Shown here in pieces: positions 49,285 through 60,320 of a stretch of DNA of 64,000 bases. The stretch comes from Mantis religiosa (Eukaryota > Arthropoda > Insecta > Mantodea > Mantidae): contig JAUKNK010000326.1 in assembly GCA_030765055.1 (NCBI GenBank), forward strand, positions 62,001 through 126,000. Direction: 5' to 3'. A model generated the notes under the pieces. That model worked only from the letters and a program-made list of their open reading frames with translations. It did not search any database and was not told where the DNA came from. Within the stretch, counting starts at the first letter, position 1. The number at the start of each line of letters is the position of its first letter. Position numbers and translations under genes: made by a program.

Positions 49285-49690
49285 ATCATCTATATTCTCT
49301 AGAGCTTTATGTTAACTTTAAGCAGAGAAAAGAATAGCTCCATGTAGAAGAGAGGAAGGAGATATCAGTGTGAGTAATACAGTAGACTACTTTTGTAAAC
49401 ATGTATTTTATATGAGACCTCAATTTAGATTATCTTAATTTTCAAAGAGATTATCTTCATTAAAACGATTTATTTTTCTTCCGGACGTTTTTTGCAACAG
49501 ATGGCGCCACGGGTAATATTTTATAAAGCTGAAGAACATTTTCACTCAATTAGATAAATCTATAGTCATTTCTGACCTTCTGAATTTATATTGGATTTCA
49601 ATTATCTTTATTCAGAAACAATGAACAGTATCTCCAATGTATACTGAGAAAATATCATACAAAAAGGTAATTGTGTACCACATAGGAAGT
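49285..49690 (+). repeat. Array block K2 (diverged core), copy 4 (right part)
   Basis: It starts after gypsy 2 and matches 38290-38600. The core is AACAGATGGCGCCACGGGTAA at about 49497, the version closest to insect CTCF-like sites. It is cut on the right by LINE B. Confidence 0.8.
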
Positions 49691-49711
49691 CTATAAGAAG
49701 TCTATAAGGCT

Positions 49712-50803
49712 TTGCCGCACCAACGGCCAACACGGCCAAAAACTACTGCAGCACAACCGCCAATAACAGCCCCCACTCTGACACGCATCCCCAACCCTAC
49801 GTTGGCCTCCACATCAGCCGCAACCGTGGCTACAAACATAAATCAAACCTCACAGAAACCGCCGCACATCGTCATTCCTGACGGCAGGCAGGCGACTAAA
49901 GTCCTGCAGATACTCCGGGGCTCCCTCCCAGCTGGCGCGTACACGCTACAGAATACGCGCAACTGCCTCAAGCTGTTCCTCATCCGGAAAGAAGACGCCA
50001 TTCCCACTATGGCCAAGCTGAACGACGCCGGAGTGGAGAACCTCAGCTTCACCCCGCGGAGTGATCAACCACTCCGATATATCCTGAAGCGTCTTCCCGA
50101 GGACCTTATCTGCGAGGACCTAGAGGCGAAGGGCTACACTGGCGTCCTAGTTCGTCAACTGAAATCATGCGGCTGGCCTCTGCCAAACTTCCAAGTTACC
50201 CTTGACAGGACCACTCAAAACCAGCGACTTCTGCAAGAAAGAGAGGTATGCCATATACGTGTCTCTGTGGAGGTCCGGAAGACAAATAACATAATTACAC
50301 AATGCCTCAACTGCCAGCAGCTGGGGCACACAGTTAAGATAAGTCACATGACCTCCCGATGTGTCCTCTGCGGTGGACTCCACCGCTTAGCTGACTGCCC
50401 AAAGAAGGCAACGCAGGACGTTGTACCCCGCTGTGCGAAATGTGGGGAAAAGCATCCTGCCAGCTACAGGGTTTGCGAGACATTGCGCAACGAAAGCCAC
50501 CGCCGCCAACTGGCAGCCATAGCCAGGGCACCCCCAAGTGCACAACCAGATCCACGACCCATTGCCAACACGGACCTGGTCAGAGATGGCGTCTCATTTG
50601 CAGGCGCCAAGAGGGGACATAGCGCACCAGTGCCGCCACCTGCTGGCCAACACTCAACAGTTCCCCCCTCCCAGGCGCCATCTGGTGACCTAAGACGCCT
50701 CAATGAACTCTTTACTCTGTTTAAAGAGCTCAACTTACAGAAACTTGCTTCGAATGTACAGCATTTTATCGCAAGATTTAAGAGCTACACCTGCACTTGG
50801 TAG
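49712..50803 (+). CDS. LINE B ORF1 protein (gag-like, zinc knuckles), 363 codons
   Basis: It binds LINE RNA and forms the ribonucleoprotein particle. The N-terminus (about residues 1-50) is Pro/Thr-rich. The middle holds the Jockey gag-like region with LRYILKRLPEDLICEDLE at about residues 120-137. Cys/His boxes follow: CLNCQQLGHT, then RCVLCGGLHRLADCP, then RCAKCGEKHPASYRVC. The first box is expected to end in Cys before HMTSRC, but the sequence has ISH, so one zinc ligand looks lost (Cys to Ser). The C-terminal third is Pro-rich. This is the only transposon frame in the window that is open over a plausible full length. The true start could be slightly different from 49712. Confidence 0.8.
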   Translation: MPHQRPTRPKTTAAQPPITAPTLTRIPNPTLASTSAATVATNINQTSQKPPHIVIPDGRQATKVLQILRGSLPAGAYTLQNTRNCLKLFLIRKEDAIPTMAKLNDAGVENLSFTPRSDQPLRYILKRLPEDLICEDLEAKGYTGVLVRQLKSCGWPLPNFQVTLDRTTQNQRLLQEREVCHIRVSVEVRKTNNIITQCLNCQQLGHTVKISHMTSRCVLCGGLHRLADCPKKATQDVVPRCAKCGEKHPASYRVCETLRNESHRRQLAAIARAPPSAQPDPRPIANTDLVRDGVSFAGAKRGHSAPVPPPAGQHSTVPPSQAPSGDLRRLNELFTLFKELNLQKLASNVQHFIARFKSYTCTW

Positions 50804-50850
50804 AAACTTGAAGCCCTCACATGGCTTCTGACGGACATCTTCCAGTAAAT

Positions 50851-51530
50851 GGCTCAACTAAGGGGAGGCACATCTCTAACTCGCGGGCTATTGTGGAATG
50901 CCGACGGAATTTACAGGCAGCAGCAAGAACTTGAAAGCTACCTGCGGCGTAACAAAATTGACGCCGCACTCATTTGTGAAACAAAATGAAAGCAGGAGCA
51001 CACTTTCGAGCTAAGGGCTTACCAAAAATTTCGGACTGATACAATGGGCAGACAGGGAGGGGAACAGTTATTTTACTAAAAAACGAAGTTGCTCATGCTC
51101 CGTTTACGCTGCCGCCATTGGCAGCGCTAGAGTGCACGGTTCTTAAAATACGATTAAATAACAAAACGGTGCTGCTGGTGGCCCTATATCGGCCCCCAAA
51201 CTCCCCCGACTGTAGATGCGACCTCGAGCAAATCCTCACTTTAGAGGAGCATGTTATAATGGCAGGAGACTTCAACGCTCGACACCATTGGGGGTATTCT
51301 CGTCAAGCAAACACGGCTGGAAATCTCCTAGTAGACCTTATAACAGATAATGAAAACCTCGAGGTGTACTCCAACCTCCCCCTGAACCCATCTTTTGGCA
51401 CAAGTCAGGGCACTTCGGCGCTGAAATTTTGGACTTCGTAATTACAAAAAATGCGACATTACCAAACAACTTCACTGTGTATCACAGCCTAGACTCCAAC
51501 CATCGTTCAGTGCATTTTGATATCAGTGGC
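50851..51530 (+). pseudogene. LINE B ORF2 endonuclease domain, broken
   Basis: AP-endonuclease-like segments lie in several frames: GLLWNADGIYRQQQELESYL at about 50886 and ALICETK near 50966, followed by a stop. LLVALYRPPNSPDC lies at about 51175, IMAGDFNARHHWGYSRQANT at about 51258-51317, and SLDSNHRSVHFDI near 51491-51530. The last box is normally SDHxPV, so the catalytic Asp appears as Asn. This domain would have nicked the target and therefore decided the insertion site. At least three stops or shifts are present. Confidence 0.8.
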
Positions 51531-53530
51531 GCCATCACGGCCGGTCTGACCGGCCCTCTGAGGTGCGCAGCAACAGACTGGAGCAAGTTTACCCTTGAAA
51601 TGCATGGGATGGCTCAGCCTAGGTTGTCATACTACAGCGAAGCGGACATCGACGTCGCCATTGAAAACTGCACCGCCTCGCTGCACACGGCCAAAAGAAA
51701 TTCCATCAGCTACACCACAAGCCCACCTAGTTCTTGCACGTACCCTGAGGTGGAGCAGCTCATTGCCAGGAGGCGACGCTTGACGAGACTTTGGCGGCTT
51801 AACCGCCAGCCTGAGTACAAAGTGCTATCAAAATGGCTACGCAACGTCATTCGGCATCTAATTAAATTAAACAAAATTGAGCAGTGGGAGCAGAAAATGT
51901 TAAATACCACAGATTCGGACAATTCTTTATGGTAATTATTACATTTAAAGTCTCCTCGAGCGCTAACTCAGGCACTGAGGTTCTACGCACTCACCTCGGC
52001 GCACTTCTCCTCTGAGGAGAAAGCCGAGACCTTTGCACACTGTCTGGAAACCAGATTTACAGAAAACCCAGCGACGAACGCCGAGTTAGAACGGGATATC
52101 CACACTTGGGTACAATACTGGGTGGCACAGAGGCATGAGCAACACTTGCCCCTCACAACGCCGCAGGAAGTGTACAATCTCATTAGGAAGCTACCTAATG
52201 GGAAAGCCGCCGGCCCGCACAGGCTGAATAGAGAGGAACTCAAACAGCTCCCGAGAAAAGCCCTGGTGCATTTACAAAAATTTTCAACGCTTGTTTGCAG
52301 CAAAATTATTTCCCTGACACGTGGAAACGAGCCAAGATAATAATGCTCTCTAAGCATGGGAAAAGCACCAGGCAAACTCAGAATTAGCGCCCCATTAATC
52401 TCCTCTTCACTATTGGTAAATTGCTCGAGAAAATAATTCTATTTCGACCCCAAAAACAAATTGCGGCGCTTGACATTTCAAATTCACAATTTGGTTTTAG
52501 AAAAGGGCACTTTACAGTTCTTCAACTTTAAAGACCAGTGGATGACGTTACCGAGCGATTTAACAATGGGGCTTCAACGTTGGCGCCATTTTTAAACGTA
52601 GAAGCCGCTTTTGATCGGTGCTGGCACACCGGCCTGATTTACAAGCTGCAACGAGAGTTTCCCGGCGTCCAAAATTCACTGCCATTGCTGCATAATTTTT
52701 TAAAGAAGCAGGCGCTTCTACGTCTAACTGGGTCGCTCCTCCTCAAAGGAGAGAGTGATGCAGGCTTGCGTACCACAAGGGGCTATTATGTCACCTTTCC
52801 GGTATATACTCCTCACCAACGACTTCCCCGTGGACGCCAGATGCAAAGTTGCAATGTATGCTTACGACACTGCAATATACAACCATCATAAAAATCCTCG
52901 TTATGGACTCTTAGAGATGCAGCGGTACATTGACCGCTTCTTTTCATGGCTTCATGACTTTAAAATCAGAATTAATACGAACAAATGCCAGCTTATACAA
53001 TTTACAAAGCGGCGCCCCTTAGCAGTGGACCTAACGGTCGATGGTCAAATATTGCACTGTCGTCAGCAGGTCAAGTACCTCGGCGTGACGTTGACACGCA
53101 CGATGCATTGGACCACCCACCTAAGAGATAGTGCCAACAAAGTGCGGCAGGGATTAAAGATATGCGCCCCCATACTTAGGAGCAAACAGCTAATGCTGAG
53201 CTCGAAGATTATCCTATATAGATGCTTTAATTTTTCCATGGTCCTGTACGCCTGCGTGGTCTGGGCTAACGTCTCCAACACTGCCCTAAAGTATCTCTAA
53301 ACCCTACAAAACCTATCCCTACGCAAAATCCTGTGTGCTCCTATGCGAACAACTGCCACCATTCAGCAAGAAACCCACGTCCCTTACATCAACGAAGCCA
53401 TTAACAAACGAACCTCTTCCATCTGGGCGCGCACCATATTAACCCCACCATACACAATAGCGCGAAAGGCGAACCCAAGCACCGAAAACACGCCAGAATC
53501 AAAGCATATTGAAGAAAAACAAAAATAAAA
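51530..53530 (+). pseudogene. LINE B ORF2 reverse transcriptase domain, broken
   Basis: An N-terminal linker lies at about 51530-51935. The fingers region has IRKLPNGKAAGPHRLNREEL at about 52180-52243. LIYKLQREFPG-type and GASTLAPFLNVEAAFDRCWH segments lie at about 52567-52625, the site of the first catalytic Asp. ACVPQGAIMSPFRYILLTND lies at about 52765, then AMYAYDTAIYNHH at about 52852, where YADD has become YAYD. KYLGVTLTRTMHWTTHL lies at about 53075-53125. NLSLRKILCAPMR and THVPYINEAINKR end the protein at about 53310-53415. Stops interrupt several times. The end aligns with the reverse transcriptase scrap in LINE A2. Confidence 0.83.
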
Positions 53531-53724
53531 AACAACACGACTGCAAAATTATGCGCGCCCAACCCTTCCTGGCTCAGGCCACGCTACCCGGCAGAGGCCG
53601 CCATCATCGGCAGCCCAGGAGTCAGCTACCCGCTGCGGCACAGCCTAACTGCGAACACTGTAAATATTGTACATAGCCAAGTCTGTAGAGTGCAGTGCAT
53701 GTCATATTGGGACGTACGTGATAT

Positions 53725-53790
53725 ATCCATGTGTGTATGTGTGTCTGTGTGTGTATGTGTGTGTGTCTCTGTGTGTGTTTGCGCGCGCGC
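53725..53790 (+). repeat. Interrupted TG-rich tract in LINE B 3-prime UTR
   Basis: TGTG runs broken by TA, TC and CG steps, at the same place as the GT runs in LINE A1 and A2. Confidence 0.85.
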
Positions 53791-54044
53791 AAGATAAGCG
53801 CAGTGTAAATATGTAAATATAAAAGCAATAAAAAGAAAGACAGAGACAAATAACGAGATAAAACTGGTTTTCGGCGGCTCAGATCAGGTTGCCGTATGGG
53901 ATTTAAAAGGACCCCAAAGACAATAAAAAAACCATACCCAGAAGTGTAAACCCGTGTAAATTTAGAGCCTGGAAGCAGGGTCTAATGTACTGGCAACAGT
54001 CAAATATGTTACAAATAAAAAGTCTTAAGCCTTAAGCCTTGTTT

Positions 54045-54780
54045 CATAGGTTAATTGACAATTCAGATAATGTAATCGATACTTTTGTTAGACATATCCA
54101 ATTATAATTATCGTCATATCTGGAAAGTTTCTTTCCTGATCTCACAAACGTCACATTAGTACACCATTTAAGCGTCTAAGGCGCTGTACAGTATTTTGAA
54201 ATATAAACGTTCTAGGAGGAACTGTTCCAGATGATTCCCTAATAAATCCGTGCTTTCACCAATTTACAATGTCTCCATATGTATATAACGAACTCTTTCT
54301 CAACCATATGATGCAACCTATTCCAAATCTGGGTGTCAAGATTTCACATAACTCCACATTTTGTTTCCCTGGGGTCTACCAATTTGGAATGAGATGCAAT
54401 ACTTAAGTAACCTTCATGATAAATATAACAATAGTCAATTTACTAGATATGGCGAAATAAATGGGAGAGTTTTGTAAAAGACAAAGAAAATCTTAATACA
54501 ACAGAGTTTGTTAAACCGTACAGTTAATATAAATGCCTTCTCTGTGGAGACAACCATTCCTATATATCGCATAGCAATTGTCTGAATTTTCCAAAACTAA
54601 CATATTTCTCTAATAATAAATCATTGTTTATATTTTTTCTCTTATTTGTGGCAGGAGAACAGAATGTCAATATCCACCACATAGCGACCAGCTGCTTAAA
54701 TTGTTGACTGTCACTTAAAGACACAAATCCTAACGTGTAAACAACAAATATTGAAATAATCACTAATTAACTCTTAATTA
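54045..54780 (+). repeat. Diverged D/H-like array block
   Basis: The first 100 bases follow the D/H start (CATAGGTTAATTGACAATTC, then TACTTTTGTTAGACATATCCA). From about 54450 to 54600, weak similarity to 470-600 of block D can be followed (GACAAAGAAAATCTTAATAC). The part between shows nothing clear. No gene is seen. Confidence 0.5.
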
Positions 54781-55905
54781 GCAACTAATTCTTCACCATT
54801 GAGCCGCAGGACCTTCCTGCCGACGTCCACCGTTGCCTCGTGGTTCCTGAGAGAATCCGTCACTACCACCTCCTCAGCCATCACCGCGACGGATAAACAC
54901 AGACGCACGGTACTCTGGCCCATGGTCAACTGCAGCATGGCCTCCCTCATCACGGGCAAAGTGTCACCCAAAGCTATCACTAGCTGATATGGTCGGTTCG
55001 GATTTCTTGACGGCAAGAACCTGGCCACGGAATTTGATGATGGGCACGGGTGCCAAATTGTCCACAACCTCACGGCACCCCTTCTCTCTTCCCCAAAAAT
55101 CCGCGATGAGTCTGTCAGTGTGACTCGAGGGGATCGTGGTGATGTCGTCGAGGTGCCCCTCGCCACGCCAGCCCATACGGGTTTTCTAGATGCGCTCCCT
55201 GGTGTTGTGAAGTTCCCACCAGGTGTCCCGGCTGGCCACACCCCCAACATACGCCACAAGGTTTTCGTCGGCTTCCCTCGGCAGGTCTTCGGTTCCCATT
55301 GTAGCGGATACTCCTTGTTTGGTGCGGCGTCTTCTTCTGATGACCAATTGGTTTTGGCCTCTCTGATGAATTGCCAGCGGAAGACTTCGAAAGCTGACGT
55401 GCCGTCGTACTTTGGTGGTTTGACACCCGCAGATATTTTGTCACGTCCCAGGGCGTCGGGGTTCAGCTCCTTTAATCTTTTTCCGGCGACGTCCTCCACC
55501 ATGACGTTCAGGGACTTGGTGCTGCTGTCGACCTTTTCTTCTAGGTCATTAACGCGGTTGGCCAGGTCTTCGACGCGCTCGTCCGCTTGACCCATCTGCG
55601 TTCCCAGCACCGTGACGTTATCCCCACGCCGGCCAACTGCTCCTCAAATTTGGCGGTGAGGGCTTCCTTCGCAGCCTTCATTTCAGGTGCCAGGCTGTCA
55701 TTTGCTGCTTTCATTACCGGGGTAAATTCGGCCTTCATTTCAGTCACTGTTGTGGAGAGGTTGTTATTCGCTGCTCTCATGTCTTTGAGCTTCGCGGCCA
55801 GGTTGTTATTTCCCGATTCCGTCTTCGCAGCGAGGGTGTGATTCGACGTCTTCATTTCTTCAGCCTTCGCTAAATTCTTTACCAATGGAGCTTCTATCGT
55901 CATGT
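54781..55905 (-). pseudogene. gag: Gypsy 3 gag and protease remnant
   Basis: The N-terminus starts near 55905 (MTIEAPLVKNLAKAEEMKTS) and continues as a heptad-like repeat with AANNNL and AANDSLAPEMKAA, probably a coiled coil. A frame change occurs near 55600, then the frame has QADERVEDLANRVNDLEEK and PPKYDGTSAFEVFRWQF. Most of the central gag is deleted after that. The zinc knuckle CWGCGQPGHL survives in another frame at about 55228-55257, with its last Cys lost. In the protease region the DTG box is gone (replaced by an RLWTIWHPCP stretch), while NRPYQLVIALGDTLPV and ATVDVGRKVLRLNGEE are kept. Confidence 0.8.
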
Positions 55906-55923
55906 CCCAATCTGACACCAAAT

Positions 55924-56451
55924 GTGACTTTGTGGGTTCGTAAAATTAAAGTTCAAGTACGCAGAAATTAAAAATTTACTTTATTTGCATAGAAAGACAC
56001 TTTTGTACAGCCCTGAGCAGCAGAATGACGTAACATACACAAACGAAACCTTCAATTTCGGCTGCCACACATCACAAACAAAAGAATGCACTTTCAAATC
56101 AATAAACACGCACGACTATCAGTTATCGACTCTGCAACTCAGTAGAGTTCAAATATCTACATACACAATAAACAGCTCACTGACGACTCTCCACTCCTTT
56201 CACACACTGACTGACCTCTGAGAGCCACGCCTCTTATTTATAACCAAATCGTAGTTTCTCGAAAGTTTTCCAAGCCGCACGAGGTTTTCCGACTGTAGGT
56301 GAACGAGAGAGAACTGTCGAGATATCTTTCTGCTTCTTTCTCTCCCTGTCTCGGCAAAGGTCCAACGCGCGCACCACTATCTGCCTCACTCCCCTCTTCT
56401 CTCTCTCATCTCGACGTTCTCTTACCCGCGGCAAAACAATGCCTGGCCACA
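55924..56451 (-). repeat. Gypsy 3, 5-prime LTR (528 bases)
   Basis: The minus-strand ends are TGTGGCCAGGCATTG and AAAGTCACA, matching TGTCGCCAGGTTATTG and AAAGTCACA of the gypsy 2 LTR. A TATAAATAAG promoter lies on the minus strand at about 56238-56247. It is longer than the other two LTRs. Confidence 0.8.
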
Positions 56452-57515
56452 ATACTGTCGGGAAGCCAGTAGAAGTGACTAGCGCTGTTGGAAACTGAAC
56501 TGAGCGCGTTAGAACTGTCGAATTCTGACAAGGATTCACTTACGCACACTGCAGAATCAGAAATAAAGTTCTCAATTACAGACATCACAGCTTCGAAGTG
56601 CTTTCTGTAGGAAATTAGAGCATCGATCCATGTTGCCCACCTTGTTATCACTGGCTATGGAGACAGAGGTACATCAGATAGCTGTTCCTTGTAGCGTTGT
56701 ACACGATAAGGACATTTTAAGAAAACCTTCTTCGTTGCTGATGTCAGTGTATTTACTTCTGGGAATTCATATCTGTCTCTGTCACTCGCTGCAATCCATG
56801 AGCCGTACATGTAACATGCACTAAGTTTCAATAAAATACAATAAGCGATTTCCCTACTTCTGACATGTATGGAGCTGTATCTGTGTACTTCAGTAGGATC
56901 CTCTCTTCTTTTACGCCATCTAGCCATCATTAATGAATCTAGAAATTTTTGAACAATTTGTTACCACCAAATGTTTACAATAAATCAATTAAGGTTTTGA
57001 TGCAGCTTCAAAGTCCATCTTGCCCACCATTAGATTAGTGATAAAACGACCTGAAGCATCCGTCCACTCATCAGCACAAATCCATATAGGTGAGTTGCCT
57101 ATGTCAATCCTGATTATTCTAATACGCCAATTTAACAAGAATCCAAGTAATTCTTCCTGAGAGTGGACTCGTCGTGTTGCAGTATTTGTGTAAGAAATGT
57201 TTAAATGCAGATACCTCAAGTTTGTTCCAGGGTATGTTCGCCGCCATACACAGTTCCTTGTAAAATTCACTATTAGATGATGTAGGCTGTCCCTGCAACT
57301 GTGTAAGTCGTACGTGTTTCTTTAAAGACACTCGTTTATTTTTAATGTGCATATTGCTTCCTAGATGTTGTTCAATTTGAGATTTCATTGTACCCCCTAA
57401 ACGTTTATCACAAGTTTGGCAGAGGACAGTTTATCCATCAGTTATTAAAGCACTGTCAACAGAAATCCAGGTTTTTAGCTTTGAAGACAACGAAGGCGAA
57501 ATCGGTGCCATGGTT
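56452..57515 (-). pseudogene. hAT-type (DUF659) transposase, N-terminal and central part, broken
   Basis: On the minus strand, a BED-like start (MAPISPSLSSKLKTWI, then CQTCDKRLGG) lies near 57510-57400. FYKELCMAANIPWNKLE lies at about 57260 and SPIWICADEWTDASGRFITN at about 57095-57030, the DUF659 catalytic region with its acidic residue. Then come APYMSEVGKSLIVFY-like and HVTCTAHGLQRVTE at about 56880-56790, EFPEVNTLTSATKKVFLK at about 56768-56715, VITRWATWIDALISYRKHF at about 56650-56590, and a final ESLSEFDS part near 56540. There are several frame changes and two stops. The C-terminal dimerisation region is absent: the LTR of gypsy 3 begins at 56451. hAT transposases cut and paste DNA; this copy is dead. 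Confidence 0.83.
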
Positions 57516-57900
57516 AAATAAAATAAAACTGACTGTTATAAATTCTGCAACGTTTCACGTTTGAGAAAAGAAAGAAAATATGTTTAAAGCAAGTCATTGT
57601 TGTCGACATCGAACTCGTACAATTTGTCTTTGAATGTAACGGAAAGGTGTAGAATTGACGACAGTGATCGAGAAACACAGTAATGAAATTGCAATGAGTT
57701 CTTATTTCTCGCTATGTAACGAAGAATAATAGAATCAACGACAATCTATGATAATTTAGAAAAAAATATTGAAATATGTAAAATTAAGTACTATGGTGTA
57801 AAATATGTATTATAGCTCGAAATATGTAAAAATATGTAATTCAAAATTGTGGAATAAGAGTACATGATATGATACAGATTACGATCTTACATAAAATATG
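57515..57900. other. Probable 5-prime flank of the hAT element
   Basis: AT-rich sequence between the transposase start and the resumption of block C. It has repeated AAATATGTAAAA-type strings at about 57770-57840. No clear terminal inverted repeat or 8-base duplication was identified. Confidence 0.45.
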
Positions 57901-58640
57901 GGCTCTAGTTATCGCTTATAGACAAAATCTTAGCATTAAATAACTACAGATTATGTTAAAACGCTAACTTAGGTCAATTAATTGATCTCACTATCGAATT
58001 CCAAAATATTCTGTCTTTTTAACTTTCTGTTCTTTAAAAACCTAAGCTTCGTGTCCTGTTACCCGTAATTCATGGGAATAGCAACAAGCTGGAAAGACGG
58101 TATATGGCGAGCCGCTTGTTAACTAACACTTCAGTCTCCTATATCACTCTTGTATATACAACGAAATATGTTATTAAACGGTTTGTATAGACGTTTACAT
58201 AAACTTGTAGCTAGTACAAAAGTAAGGCTTTGTAGAAGACTGTGTTAAGAAAGCTGTGTGAGTGTAAAACATAAACCGATTCTCCTAAATATATATTATA
58301 TAGCGCCCGCATTATGCAGTACAACCAATCTTTTAGCTGAGAAAGAATTCAATAGTGAATCCTTTGACCGGCCTATCCTCGCTGTCAATAGATGTCACTG
58401 TAGGCGATATATTACCGCGCTGTATAAGATTTCTAATTTACCACAATGCGTTATCGCAAATTATAATTGTGCTGATCAGTGATAGCTTATATTTAATTGG
58501 TTTTGACAATAAAGTGAACAAAATGATAAAATGTCTGGTGTATATACTTAAACAATAGTAACCAAACAAATATTTGTATTTGAGAGCGGAAGTATCCTGA
58601 ACCTAGAATATTTGCGAGCCTATAACTTCGTCTTTCATGA
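57900..58640 (+). repeat. Array block C (core), copy 9
   Basis: The core is GTCAATAGATGTCACTGTAGG at about 58383, one of the more diverged. A one-base deletion at about 58041 (TTCGTGTCCTG) breaks the micro-ORF before its hydrophobic stretch; the rest of the frame is still open. Confidence 0.8.
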
Positions 58641-59440
58641 GTGCATTGATAATACCAGTTAATTAGCTTTTTTATGTTTGTGTTCTATTAGAAAAACCAA
58701 CATAAGTATTATAATATTGAAGAAAAAACAACAAAATGTGCAATCAGAAATCATTAATGAATAACCATTTCAAAGTCAGTTTTATAATCGAGGTTTTCCT
58801 TATATTTCAGTTCTGAGTGTGATATCTCTCACAATGCTACAAATACAATCTTCTTTCGTTTGGTGAAAAACCTTGTTTTCGTAGAGTCTATGGTAAAACC
58901 CATGCGTGGCATAACGCGTCACTACGTGCCGTATGTCGTTGTTCGCTTGTTTCCACTCGTCCGTGGAGCAGAGATCGGGCCAGATGGCTCTGCACTTCTC
59001 GATGGGAGTTTGACATACAACTCGTAGGGCTTGGTATTTGACAGCCAAAACTGCATTTTGATGTCGTCATTGGTTAATATATATCTTAGCCTTGAGTGCG
59101 CTGTCTTCCCGATGCGTAAAATCACTTTTTCAGTTAACTAGCTTTGACTGTTATTGTTTTCAGAAGGTCACTGCTGCCTACAAAGCACTTAAGCCACTTA
59201 ATAGTGATTATGTCATGGCGCTGTAGGGTCTATGTATTCGTGAGAGGCCACCATGCCCATGTTAACCATCCAGCGCCATCTCTGTCATTGCGGAAGTGAT
59301 CGTCAGACTTTGTGCTTGCATAAAAAGGTGTCCTGAGGTCAAAACTGCCTGCTATATTTCACTCTACTGCATTCCTGTTCATGTGTGCCATACTGGTAAC
59401 AAAATACTGCATTATGCTTAACTTTTGTACAATTGTGATA
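58640..59440 (+). repeat. Array block E, copy 4
   Basis: It is collinear with 14410-15180 to its end and is followed by the same RTE-like LINE. Confidence 0.85.
58800..59048 (-). pseudogene. Minus-strand open frame conserved in block E, second intact copy
   Basis: 82 codons, the same length as 14569-14817 with no indel between them. It keeps KYQALR, EKCRAIWPDLCSTDEWKQAN and TRYATHGFYHRLYENKVFH. By eye about a quarter of residues differ and about 16% of bases, so any protein-level constraint is weak. Its identity is unknown. Confidence 0.35.
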
Positions 59441-60320
59441 GTTTGATAACGAAATATTGGATTATACTTATATTTTGGACACAAGTATGTATGTCTGAAA
59501 AAAAATAAGTTGCTTTAAAAAATGAACGATTATCATAAGTTGTAACTAACGATTGTATAAAAGAGGGCTGTAGTTTATCTTCAATGTTTAACACTTTTAC
59601 GGACCATATTGTTGGTAAATTAGAGGAGGAAATATCAGCAGGAACAAATATAAATATAATAATGCATTAAATATGCTATTATATACAGATGACTTAATAG
59701 TACAAAGCAGAGAGGATAATCTACAAATAGCTATGCACAGTTTTGAGAAACTGACCCAGAATTATGTTTAAATATATCAGCAGAAAGGTCAAGGATTGTG
59801 ACATCTACTGGGAAACAAAGTATTCTTACTTTGGAAGCTAGAGTTAACTAATAATGTCTTGGAATAGGTGAGAAAATTTAATTACTTGGGCTATAACGTA
59901 ACCTTTAAAACAAATAACAAAGAGATAACTAATAAAGTGAATAAATTTGAATATATTTTTAATAATAGCTCGAACCTCTCAAAGAAAAACCCGAAAACGT
60001 TACAAATGTTAAAGTTCAACCGTAAGGCCAAGAGACAAAAGACTGTGGACAAGTAAAACCGACAGAAATTAAATATCTCCGAGCAGGAAAACGCTTTAAA
60101 GAAAAGATCGTGTTAGAAATGAAGAAGTAATGGAGGAATTAAATATATATTCGTTGATACAAAATATACAAATAAAAATAACAAAAATGTAAAAGCCATT
60201 GGTAAAATGTCTTGTATTCCATTAATGTTATAGAAATATAAACATCTGGTTATAGAACTATAGGAAGACGAGGTCGAACAGGAGTATTGTCCTAAACCAT
60301 CGAGGGTTGACGATATTTGT
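59440..60320 (+). pseudogene. RTE-like non-LTR retrotransposon, 3-prime part of reverse transcriptase, copy 2
   Basis: It is collinear with 15180-16090. The catalytic box is kept: LLYTDDLIVQSREDNLQ at about 59670-59720. FNYLGYNVTFKTNN at about 59877-59918 is the conserved YLG segment. KRQKTVDK ends that frame at about 60055. The C-terminal GRRGRTGVLS lies near 60262-60290. Frameshifts and stops separate the pieces. It lies between block E and block F, as in copy 1. Confidence 0.75.

Larger units (their letters stand above)
49690..54044 (+). mobile_element. Jockey-type LINE family 1, copy B, nearly full length, degenerate
   Basis: It is 4.35 kb with ORF1, an AP-type endonuclease, a reverse transcriptase and a TG-rich 3-prime UTR, in the standard Jockey order. 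The 3-prime UTR (AAAACTGGTTTTCGGCGG, GCCGTATGGG, AGAGCCTGGAAGCAGGGTC, TACTGGCAAC) matches family 1 at lower identity. The tail is CTTAAGCCTTAAGCC. The right neighbour is the D/H start (TTGTTTCATAGG...). ORF1 is intact as a frame but ORF2 has many stops, so the copy is dead. Confidence 0.88.
54781..56451 (-). mobile_element. Gypsy-type LTR retrotransposon 3, 5-prime half only, inserted in a hAT gene
   Basis: Read on the minus strand: a 528-base 5-prime LTR, primer-binding site TGGTGTCAGA separated from the LTR by two bases, gag, and protease up to LRLNGEE, then the element stops at about 54781. Everything after protease and the 3-prime LTR are missing. The 5-prime LTR end, GCCTGGCCACA in plus orientation, lies inside hAT coding sequence. 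It is related to gypsy 1 and 2 in gag, and to the gypsy 2 LTR in its termini. Confidence 0.87.

Noticed and set aside
49712..50803. A host gene for a zinc-finger protein
   Set aside because: The frame is followed directly by endonuclease and reverse transcriptase remnants and has Jockey ORF1 motifs, so it is LINE ORF1.
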